In this document: in pieces, positions 48,864 through 55,860 of the stretch
Layout: every line of letters starts with the position of its first letter
How positions within the stretch are numbered: position 1 is the first letter of the stretch
Assembly: GCA_900107365.1 (NCBI GenBank)
Contig: FNPS01000008.1
Coordinates: 248,001 to 312,000 of the forward strand
Source: Flavobacterium aquidurense
Lineage (GTDB): Bacteria; Bacteroidota; Bacteroidia; Flavobacteriales; Flavobacteriaceae
Reading direction: 5' to 3'
Length of the DNA: 64,000 nucleotides
The notes under the pieces: generated by a model
What the model was told of the DNA's origin: nothing
What the model saw: the letters and a program-made list of their open reading frames with translations, nothing else
The model's database searches: none
Program-made: the position numbers and the translations under genes

Positions 48864-50645
48864 TTATTTTTTCTCAGTTTTTTCCATTTTAGCTTTTAAT
48901 GCAGCTAATACATCATTGTTATCTCCTAAAGTTGCAGCTGGTGCATTTGTGTTAGAAGAGTTAGATGAAGTATTTTCAGTTGCAGCTTTCACGTTTTTCT
49001 CTTCTTCTTCACGGAAGATAGCAGTGTGAGAAGCAACTACTCTTTTGAATTCTTTGTTGAATTCGATTACTTTGAAATCAGCAGTATCACCTTTTTTCAA
49101 TTTCTTTCCGTCTTCTTTTTCAAGGTGACGAGTAGGAATGAAAGCAACGATATCATCTCCAAATTCTACAGTAGCTCCTTTGTCAACGATTTCAGAAATT
49201 TCACCATTGTGGATAGTTCCTACAGCGAAAGAATCTTCGTATTGATCCCAAGGATTAGCAGTAGTTTGTTTGTGACCTAAAGATAATTTACGTCCTTCAA
49301 CATCTAATTCTAATACAACTACATCAAGTTTCTCACCAACATTTACAAATTCAGATGGGTGTTTGATTTTCTTAGTCCAAGATAAGTCAGAGATGTAAAT
49401 TAATCCATCAATTCCTTCTTCTAATTCTACGAAAATACCAAAGTTTGTAAAGTTTCTAACGATACCTGTATGTTTAGAACCTACTGGGTATTTAGAAGTA
49501 ATGTCAGTCCATGGATCTTGAGTCAATTGTTTGATACCTAATGACATTTTACGGTCATCTCTATCTAAAGTTAAGATAACAGCCTCAACAACATCTCCAA
49601 CTTTTACGAAATCCTGAGCAGAACGTAAATGAGTTGACCATGACATTTCAGAAACGTGGATTAAACCTTCAACACCTTCAGCAACTTCGATAAATGCACC
49701 GTAATCAGCGATTACAACTACTTTACCTTTTACTTTATCACCAATAGTTAAATTAGCATCTAAAGCATCCCATGGGTGAGCGTTTAATTGTTTCAATCCT
49801 AATTGAATTCTTGTTTTCTCATCATCGAAATCAAGGATTACAACGTTTAATTTTTGGTCTAATTCAAGAACTTCACTTGGGTGGTTGATTCTACTCCAAG
49901 AAAGGTCAGTAATGTGAATTAATCCGTCAACACCACCTAAGTCAATGAACACACCATAAGAAGTAATGTTTTTAACAACACCTTCTAATACTTGTCCTTT
50001 TTGTAATTGACCGATGATTTCTTTTTTCTGTACTTCGATATCAGCTTCGATAAGCGCTTTATGAGATACAACAACGTTTTTGAATTCGTGGTTAATTTTT
50101 ACCACTTTGAATTCCATCATTTTGTTTACATATACATCGTAGTCTCTAATTGGCTTAACGTCAATTTGAGAACCAGGTAAGAAAGCTTCAATTCCGAAAA
50201 CGTCAACGATCATACCACCTTTAGTTCTGCATTTTACAAAACCATTAACGATTTCTCCTGTTTCATTTGCAGAAATAACTCTATCCCATGATTTAATAGT
50301 ACGTGCTTTTCTGTGAGATAATACTAATTGACCTGTTTTGTCCTCACGGATGTCGATTAATACTTCTACTTTGTCACCAACTTTTAAGTTCGGGTTGTAA
50401 CGGAATTCGTTTAAAGAAATAACACCTTCCGATTTTGCATTGATATCAACGATAACGTCTCTATCTGTAATTCTAACAACTACACCTTCAACTACTTCTT
50501 CTTGATCTGTAGCGATGAAAGTTTTTGATACTAAGTCTTCGAATTCTTGTAAGTTTTTCTCATCTACTGCATCGATACCTTCTTCGAAGTTATGCCAGTT
50601 AAAATTTGCTAAAAACTCTTCTTGTGATTTTAATTGTTCAGACAT
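48864..50645 (-). CDS. rpsA: Ribosomal protein S1
   Basis: 30S protein that binds and unfolds mRNA leaders. It has 593 residues with six S1 domains, starting at about 52 (VVEGVVVRITDRDVIVDI), 132 (VNGFVKCRTKGGMIVDVFG), 217 (LEGVVKNITSYGVFIDLGG), 302 (VKGKVVVIADYGAFIEV), 388 (HTGIVRNFTNFGIFVEL) and 474 (HNGEISEIVDKGATVEF). Domains 3-5 are the most canonical (ending GLIHxSxxSW). The C-terminus is a short charged tail. S1 matters particularly in Bacteroidota, where Shine-Dalgarno use is low. Good promoter and terminator, single gene. Confidence 0.96.
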   Translation of the reverse strand: MSEQLKSQEEFLANFNWHNFEEGIDAVDEKNLQEFEDLVSKTFIATDQEEVVEGVVVRITDRDVIVDINAKSEGVISLNEFRYNPNLKVGDKVEVLIDIREDKTGQLVLSHRKARTIKSWDRVISANETGEIVNGFVKCRTKGGMIVDVFGIEAFLPGSQIDVKPIRDYDVYVNKMMEFKVVKINHEFKNVVVSHKALIEADIEVQKKEIIGQLQKGQVLEGVVKNITSYGVFIDLGGVDGLIHITDLSWSRINHPSEVLELDQKLNVVILDFDDEKTRIQLGLKQLNAHPWDALDANLTIGDKVKGKVVVIADYGAFIEVAEGVEGLIHVSEMSWSTHLRSAQDFVKVGDVVEAVILTLDRDDRKMSLGIKQLTQDPWTDITSKYPVGSKHTGIVRNFTNFGIFVELEEGIDGLIYISDLSWTKKIKHPSEFVNVGEKLDVVVLELDVEGRKLSLGHKQTTANPWDQYEDSFAVGTIHNGEISEIVDKGATVEFGDDIVAFIPTRHLEKEDGKKLKKGDTADFKVIEFNKEFKRVVASHTAIFREEEEKNVKAATENTSSNSSNTNAPAATLGDNNDVLAALKAKMEKTEKK

Positions 50646-50763
50646 GCTGATAAAAAATTTGTATTCTGTTTTCCTCGAGTTTCATAAAGCAGTAGAAAAA
50701 ACAGAAGTTGTTTTACATAAATAGTTGATACCTAAAGGAAACTCTTCTTTGCCAAAAGGTTTG

Positions 50764-50795
50764 CAAAATTAATACAAATATTTGTAATAGCAAAA
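50764..50795 (-). promoter_or_regulatory. Promoter of rpsA
   Basis: Minus-strand TTTTG ending at 50791, 19 bases, TAATTTTG (50771-50764). It leaves a leader of about 110 bases before the ATG, long enough for S1 autoregulation, though no structure is obvious. Confidence 0.7.
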
Positions 50796-50857
50796 CAATT
50801 CTAAATGATTATCAGCCAATTGTTCAGGAGCAGAAGATTTTAGGTTTTTAAGACGTT

Positions 50858-50934
50858 CAGTCCCGCTATCCGTTTCAATCTTTTGTGCCGAACCCCGGCA
50901 TAAAAGGATTTCCACTTCTATCGGGGCTAGGCAA
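50858..50934 (-). ncRNA. Flavo-1-like RNA element, copy 2
   Basis: Minus strand reads CTAGCCCCGATAGAAGTGGA, ATCCTTTTATGCCG, CGGCACAAAAGATT and GGATAGCGGGA, sharing the skeleton with copy 1 (48509-48592). The 13-base stem differs by one compensated or wobble position. It lies upstream of rpsA, pointing the same way as rpsA. Confidence 0.55.
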
Positions 50935-50979
50935 GAACGATTAGTAGTTTTTCACACCTTTTGCTTTCGATTAAAAACA

Positions 50980-51012
50980 AACCCGACAGATTTTAAAAAC
51001 CTGTCGGGTTTA
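50980..51012 (-). terminator. AAACCCGACAG hairpin
   Basis: AAACCCGACAG and CTGTCGGGTTT form a perfect 11-base stem with an 11-base loop; T-rich sequence follows on the minus strand. It would end a transcript through the HigA relic. Confidence 0.6.
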
Positions 51013-51043
51013 CTATGTACAACTATCTTCTATGCGCGATTTA

Positions 51044-51075
51044 CCTTTGTCAAAGTTTTAACCTTTGACAAAGGT
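51044..51075. repeat. CTTTGTCAAAG dyad, copy 3
   Basis: ACCTTTGTCAAAG and CTTTGACAAAGGT, perfect 13-base arms around six bases. Confidence 0.7.
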
Positions 51076-51087
51076 CTACTTGAAAGG

Positions 51088-51216
51088 TCATTTAAATTTA
51101 GAAATATGTTTGAGAAGTTTTTTCTCGTATTTGTCCCTTTCTTTGGTTCCAATTTTCCCTATAAGTTTATCTTTCATTTCAGAAAGAGAATATAATTTTA
51201 TTTTTGTCTTTGCCAT
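51088..51216 (-). pseudogene. Truncated HigA-type antitoxin remnant
   Basis: The ATG at 51216 (or 51225, in frame) gives MAKTKIKLYSLSEMKDKLIG, KIGTKERDKYEKKLLKHISK, FK-stop: 42 residues. The first 31 match the N-terminus I know from Bacteroidota HigA-family antitoxins (EMKDKYIGKIGTPERDKYEYEL), which continue for about 70 more residues with an XRE helix-turn-helix. Here the frame ends before that domain, and no HigB toxin gene is next to it. So it is a relic or an orphan fragment. A plus-strand frame over it (51065-51310) is its shadow. Confidence 0.65.
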
Positions 51217-51248
51217 AATATTCATTTATATAATTCATTTAACAAAAA

Positions 51249-51290
51249 ATACCACAATGATTTCCGCATATAGAAATCATTGTGGTATTT
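51249..51290 (-). terminator. Long hairpin terminator of the permease gene
   Basis: AATACCACAATGATTTC and GAAATCATTGTGGTATT, perfect 17-base arms with an 8-base loop; T-run on the minus strand. Confidence 0.85.
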
Positions 51291-51345
51291 GTATTTATTT
51301 TTTATTCTAATTTTCAAAACTAAAAGTCTTGAAAAAAACTTTTTC

Positions 51346-52608
51346 TTAATGACTCAAATTCTCCAATTCCTTTGGATCATGTTTGTATTTAAATAAAAAT
51401 GCAAATAAAATTAAAATTACAAAAGCATATCCTGCAAATGAAAACCAAACCTCTGGCCACTGAACTCTATTTCCAATAGTAAAGTAACTCACTGTTCTTC
51501 CTGCAAATTCCCCACCTAAAATAGCACCAATTCCATTGGTCATCAACATAAATAATCCTTGTGCGCTTGACCTTATTTTACTATCTGTTTCTCTCTCAAC
51601 AAATAAAGAACCAGAAATATTAAAGAAATCAAAAGCCATTCCATAAACGATCATTGATAATACAAGGAAAATAACTCCTGAACCTGGATTTCCAATTCCA
51701 AATAAAGCAAAACGTAATACCCATGCAATCATACTAAATATCATTACTTGTTTGATTCCAAATCTCTTTAAGAAAAATGGTATAGTTAAGATAAATAATG
51801 TTTCGGAAATTTGAGACAATGAAATTATAAAAACTGAATGCTCTACACCAAAAGTACCATGATACTCCGGATTAGAACCAAAATCTCTAATAAATGTATC
51901 CCCAAACATATTTGTGACTTGTAATGCCGCACCTAATAACATTGCAAAAACAAAAAATACTGCCATTTTCTTTTGTTTAAATAACACAAAAGCATCCAAT
52001 CCAAATTTACTTGACAAAGATTGATTCGTATTTTTATTTTCTGCTGGCACATCAGGCATTGTAAAAGAAAACAAACCTGTAATTATCATAGCTACTGACG
52101 CAAAAATAAATTGATTTGTATTTGATTTCCAGTCTGTTAAATCAGTAACCCACATTGCAATTATAAACCCTACTGTACCCCAAACACGAATTGGAGTAAA
52201 AGCTTCTTGTACATTAAATTTGAACTTATTTAAAACAGCGTAGCTTACAGAATTATTTAAAGCTATAGTTGGCATATAAAAACAACTAGTCGCAAAAATA
52301 ACCCAATACATTTCAGTAGAATTAGTTGCTTTTGTTGCAAAGAAAATTGCGACTCCAGCGACTATATGAGCAATACCCAAAACTTTTTGCGCACTAAAAT
52401 ATTTATCAGCGATTATACCAAGTAATGCAGGCATAAATAGACTTGCCCATCCCATTGAACCATATGTCCTTCCTATTGATAAACCAACACTTCCACCTTC
52501 AATTGGACCAAAAACCTGCCCCATATATCCTCCCAATGAAATCAACCAAACTCCCCAAACAAAAAATTGGAGAAAATTCATAATTGTCAGTCTTAATTTA
52601 ATTCCCAT
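51346..52608 (-). CDS. MFS permease, nucleoside:H+ symporter (NupG) type
   Basis: 420 residues, 12 helices. The start KLRLTIMNFLQFFVWGVWLISLGGYMG, then GRTYGSMGWASLFMPALLGIIADKYFSAQKVL, and PIRVWGTVGFIIAMW, are the hallmark of the NupG/XapB family. The second half has ISQISETLFILTIPFFLKRFG and MAFDFFNISGSLFVE, as in that family. It imports nucleosides or related compounds with protons; the exact substrate is not visible. It is 68 bases downstream of cmk on the same strand, so coexpression is possible. Confidence 0.9.
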   Translation of the reverse strand: MGIKLRLTIMNFLQFFVWGVWLISLGGYMGQVFGPIEGGSVGLSIGRTYGSMGWASLFMPALLGIIADKYFSAQKVLGIAHIVAGVAIFFATKATNSTEMYWVIFATSCFYMPTIALNNSVSYAVLNKFKFNVQEAFTPIRVWGTVGFIIAMWVTDLTDWKSNTNQFIFASVAMIITGLFSFTMPDVPAENKNTNQSLSSKFGLDAFVLFKQKKMAVFFVFAMLLGAALQVTNMFGDTFIRDFGSNPEYHGTFGVEHSVFIISLSQISETLFILTIPFFLKRFGIKQVMIFSMIAWVLRFALFGIGNPGSGVIFLVLSMIVYGMAFDFFNISGSLFVERETDSKIRSSAQGLFMLMTNGIGAILGGEFAGRTVSYFTIGNRVQWPEVWFSFAGYAFVILILFAFLFKYKHDPKELENLSH

Positions 52609-52676
52609 ATGATGAAATTGTCTTTTAAATAAAATGAAGCGGTAAAACTACCATTAAAAATGATATCTGCAAAAAA

Positions 52677-53369
52677 TTATACGGTTTTAACAACGTCATT
52701 TATCAATTCTAAAACAGCTGCAAATTGCTCTTCTCTGGTTAAGTAAGAATTATCTATTTCAATTGCATCATCAGCAATAACTAAAGGTGAATCTTGGCGG
52801 TGTGTATCTATATAATCTCTTTCTACTACATTCTTCAAAACATCTTCATAAGATACATTATCGCCTTTTTGTTGTAGTTCATCAAAACGTCTTTGCGCAC
52901 GGGTTTCGGCGCTTGCAGTCATAAATATTTTTAGTTCGGCATCCGGAAAAACAACAGTTCCTATATCTCTTCCATCCATTACGATCGCTTTGTTTTTCCC
53001 CATTTCCTGTTGCTGTTCTACTAATTTAGAACGCACTTCAGAAACTTCGGCTACTTTACTTACAAAATTCGAAACTTCAATAGTTCTGATTTGTTTTTCA
53101 ACGTTTTCACCATTCAAGAACATTTCAGCAAAACCTAAATCGGCATTAAATTTAAATTCCAATTGAATTTTTGGCACTGAAGCTATAAGTGCTTCTTTAT
53201 CAAAAGAATCAGCTCCAATAAATTTATTCTCCATTGCAAACAAAGCTACTGCACGATACATGGCTCCTGTATCTACATAAACATACTCCAACTCTTTTGC
53301 TAATTGTTTTGCTAAAGTGCTTTTTCCTGTAGACGAGTACCCATCGATTGCAATCGTTATTTTTTTCAA
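52677..53369 (-). CDS. cmk: Cytidylate kinase
   Basis: Phosphorylates (d)CMP to the diphosphate in the cytoplasm. It has 230 residues. The P-loop is IDGYSSTGKSTLAKQLA (8-24), then YVDTGAMYRAVALFA (about 31-45). The family's inserted NMP-binding region includes VSNFVSKVAEVSEVRSKLVEQQQ, and AIVMDGRDIGTVVFPDAELKIF and RDYIDTHRQDSPL are unmistakable Cmk blocks. In flavobacteria cmk commonly neighbours porQ; here two transpeptidase-like genes lie between. Confidence 0.96.
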   Translation of the reverse strand: MKKITIAIDGYSSTGKSTLAKQLAKELEYVYVDTGAMYRAVALFAMENKFIGADSFDKEALIASVPKIQLEFKFNADLGFAEMFLNGENVEKQIRTIEVSNFVSKVAEVSEVRSKLVEQQQEMGKNKAIVMDGRDIGTVVFPDAELKIFMTASAETRAQRRFDELQQKGDNVSYEDVLKNVVERDYIDTHRQDSPLVIADDAIEIDNSYLTREEQFAAVLELINDVVKTV

Positions 53370-53412
53370 TTTTTTATATTTTAAATTTAACTTTACGTGT
53401 TTCAGGTCCTCT

Positions 53413-54015
53413 CTAGTAATAAATACTCATTACAATATTAGATTCAGAGCCGTCAATTATTTTAGCGGTTCTTTCAAAATATTCTTTATTGACCATTGGG
53501 CAACCAAAACTGTTGCAAATATATCCTTTTTGCTCTTTATATGGAACATCAAAATAGTAATGAAAAACAATATCGCGATAAAATGCATTGCTATTGGTCT
53601 TATCTAATCCGTATAATTTATAGGCTTTCCCGAACTTCCCGTAATAAGAATTTCCAATATAATATTTTCCTATTGAAGTACTTAATGAATTTGGAACATT
53701 GCTAAATTTCAATTTCCCTTTCATATTGGTTTCAGAGCCGGAACCATGAGCAACCAGGCCTCTATCTATAATTTTATTGGTTTTTAAATCATAAACGAAG
53801 AAACGATTCTTGCCAGACGGCATTTTCATATCAATAAAAAATGCAATTCTTTTATTGTATTTTTTATTACTTTCTACCAGCTTCTTAACTGCATTTATCT
53901 GCTTAAGTTCAACAATTGCTGTAACAGATGAAAAACGTTTCTTTTCTTTATAAAAAAAATTATAGCCTATAAAAACAAAAAGTATCATAAGAAAAACGAT
54001 TAAGATCTTCTTCAT
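53413..54015 (-). CDS. L,D-transpeptidase-like (YkuD_2 group) protein, copy A
   Basis: 200 residues with an N-terminal signal or anchor (ILIVFLMILFVFIGYNFFY, 4-22). The catalytic block is VAHGSGSETNMKGKLKFSN then CNSFGCPMVN, with the nucleophile Cys in SFGC and the upstream His in FHYYF. This is the murein L,D-transpeptidase catalytic family typical of Bacteroidota. Paralogue of the gene at 54068, 52 bases away. It probably acts on peptidoglycan cross-links or lipoprotein attachment in the periplasm; the direct target is unknown. Confidence 0.85.
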   Translation of the reverse strand: MKKILIVFLMILFVFIGYNFFYKEKKRFSSVTAIVELKQINAVKKLVESNKKYNKRIAFFIDMKMPSGKNRFFVYDLKTNKIIDRGLVAHGSGSETNMKGKLKFSNVPNSLSTSIGKYYIGNSYYGKFGKAYKLYGLDKTNSNAFYRDIVFHYYFDVPYKEQKGYICNSFGCPMVNKEYFERTAKIIDGSESNIVMSIYY

Positions 54016-54067
54016 ATGATACTTGCTATTAAATTATAAAATATTAAAACTAAATGAAAATGTCTGT

Positions 54068-54667
54068 CTAATAATAAATATCCAAAATGATTTTCGATTT
54101 AGAACTATCAACAATTTTTTCGATTCTTTTAAAGAATTCTTCGTTAACCATTGGGCAACCGTGGCTGTTTGAAATATAATAATCTTGTTCGTCTAATGGT
54201 ACTGCAGAATAATGATGTAACACTATAGCTCTTTTTAAAGCATTATTATTTGTTTCATCTAATCCATTTAAGCGATAGGCTTTTCCGAATATTCCAGTGT
54301 AGCATTTCTCGATTGAATATCTGCCTAATGCAGTGCAATTGGAATTTGGTGTATTGCTAAATTTAAGTTCTCCTCTAATTCCGGTTTCAGATCCTGATCC
54401 GTGAGCTACAAGTCCCTGATCTAAAATTTTGTTATTAACAAGGTCATAAACAAAGAAACGATTTTTACCAGACTTGATTCTCATGTCAACTAAAAATGCA
54501 ATTTTAGTATTATACTGAGGACCGGCGTACACCATTTCTCTTACCGTATTTACGTGATAGTTGATTCTTTCGATTTCAACATCACTAAGGGATTCATCTT
54601 TAAAATTAAGCTTTGAGGTATTAAAAAGACCTGCCGTGAAAAATAAAATTAGATAAAATAGTTTCAT
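54068..54667 (-). CDS. L,D-transpeptidase-like (YkuD_2 group) protein, copy B
   Basis: 199 residues, signal peptide 1-17 (MKLFYLILFFTAGLF). AFLVDMRIKSGKNRFFVYD and VAHGSGSETGIRGELKFSN align closely with copy A. The nucleophile lies in SNSHGCPMVN, with His before Gly-Cys as in canonical SHGC, where copy A has Phe. LHHYSAVP is the second histidine block. The stop is followed 8 bases upstream by porQ on the same strand, so porQ, both copies and cmk may share a transcript. Confidence 0.87.
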   Translation of the reverse strand: MKLFYLILFFTAGLFNTSKLNFKDESLSDVEIERINYHVNTVREMVYAGPQYNTKIAFLVDMRIKSGKNRFFVYDLVNNKILDQGLVAHGSGSETGIRGELKFSNTPNSNCTALGRYSIEKCYTGIFGKAYRLNGLDETNNNALKRAIVLHHYSAVPLDEQDYYISNSHGCPMVNEEFFKRIEKIVDSSKSKIILDIYY

Positions 54668-54675
54668 AAAATTAC

Positions 54676-55695
54676 CTATTGAAAGTTTAAAATTAGTCCA
54701 AAAAGACTCGTGTTTGCCGCCAATGTATATCGTGAATATGAATAATTAAATTTTAAACGATTCATTTTCAAACCGAAACCTAAAGAAATCCCTGAGAAAT
54801 TACGTTGTTCATTTATTCTCAATTCTTCTGCCCTTCTAAAATTGTAACCTAACCTCAAATTGACTGCCTTTTGAGGGAAAAGTTCCACACCAAAAACAAC
54901 ATGTCGCAAAGCATTATTTACAAAGGAAACTTTTTCCTCACTTGTTGTTCCATCAATATTGGTTTCTCCGCGAACAGGGTTCGAAAAAGACACATTCCAT
55001 TGTTGTAAATTTTCTAACGATAGATGCCAACGAAGCGGGACATGTTCTAATTCTTGTGATACACCAGCAATGATTTCAAACGGTAAATTCTCTTGTATTC
55101 CTGAATAAGTTGTAAACTGCGTCCCTATATTACGAAATACTACGGCCAAATTTACATTATTTTTTTGAATTTCATACATAATTCCCACATCAATTGCACC
55201 ACCAATAGAATTATAACTTTCTAAAGTCGAAGTTATTAACTTAGCATTTGCACCAATATGCACATCTGTAAAGGGAATATTATAAGCGTAACCCAGAGAA
55301 AGCGCACCTTCACTTCCTGAGAAATCTGAAGTTGACTGACCATTTTCGTCATAACCTTCGAAGGTTCCATAATTAACATAACTTACTCCTGCATAAAAAG
55401 TTTGGACATGTCGATCATAGGTATAAGCATATGAAGCAGTTCCGTAAGAAGCTTCTCCATAATAACTGCCATAATTCATTGCTAAATGGTTATCCATATC
55501 TTCATTTAAAGCAGCAGGGTTTGCCATTGCCTGATTAACGTCTTCATCATAAATTGTTATGTTTTCGCCTCCTAATGCTGCCTGTCTTGGTGACGAGGTC
55601 AGATTAAGAAACTGATAAATGTAACGCCCTCCAATTTGCCCGTAGGAAATCGAGCAAATAAAGATAAAAAAAAGTAAAACAAATCGTTTTAACAT
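54676..55695 (-). CDS. porQ: Type IX secretion system protein PorQ
   Basis: Outer-membrane beta-barrel component of the type IX secretion system (PorQ with PorU, PorV and PorZ forms the attachment complex). It has 339 residues, signal peptide ending SYGQ (20). GRYIYQFLNLTSSPRQAALGGENI then NPAALNEDMDNHLAMNYGSYY is the standard PorQ/PorV-type start. Alternating strands run to the C-terminus LKFNYSYSRYTLAANTSLFGLILNFQ with the terminal aromatic barrel signal. It starts a likely transcript toward the two transpeptidase-like genes and cmk. Confidence 0.93.
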   Translation of the reverse strand: MLKRFVLLFFIFICSISYGQIGGRYIYQFLNLTSSPRQAALGGENITIYDEDVNQAMANPAALNEDMDNHLAMNYGSYYGEASYGTASYAYTYDRHVQTFYAGVSYVNYGTFEGYDENGQSTSDFSGSEGALSLGYAYNIPFTDVHIGANAKLITSTLESYNSIGGAIDVGIMYEIQKNNVNLAVVFRNIGTQFTTYSGIQENLPFEIIAGVSQELEHVPLRWHLSLENLQQWNVSFSNPVRGETNIDGTTSEEKVSFVNNALRHVVFGVELFPQKAVNLRLGYNFRRAEELRINEQRNFSGISLGFGLKMNRLKFNYSYSRYTLAANTSLFGLILNFQ

Positions 55696-55794
55696 GCTTT
55701 TGGGGCGATTCCTATATGGGAATAACGCAAATGCGAAGATAAAATTATATAACGGATAAAATAAAATTAACCTTTAAATAAATTACAATAAAAA

Positions 55795-55835
55795 AAATCC
55801 AAATTCCAACGTACTAGGTTTGGAATTTGGAATTT
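55795..55835 (-). terminator. TCCAAATTCCAA-type terminator, copy 3
   Basis: AAATCCAAATTCCAA and TTGGAATTTGGAATTT flank a 10-base loop, 3' of lon. Same family as 32592 and 44998. Confidence 0.75.
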
Positions 55836-55860
55836 AAAATATTGGAATTTACTTTAAAAT

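Noticed and set aside
50646..50760. Riboswitch in the rpsA leader
   Set aside because: I see no recognisable riboswitch core or strong alternative hairpins; only a plain promoter and leader.
51065..51310. 81-residue plus-strand frame
   Set aside because: It lies over the minus-strand HigA-like fragment and a terminator hairpin and has no protein-like features.
53413..54015. Loss of catalytic histidine (SFGC instead of SHGC) as proof of inactivity
   Set aside because: In this YkuD_2 group the residue before Gly-Cys varies (Leu or Trp occur as I know it), and the other catalytic residues are present.
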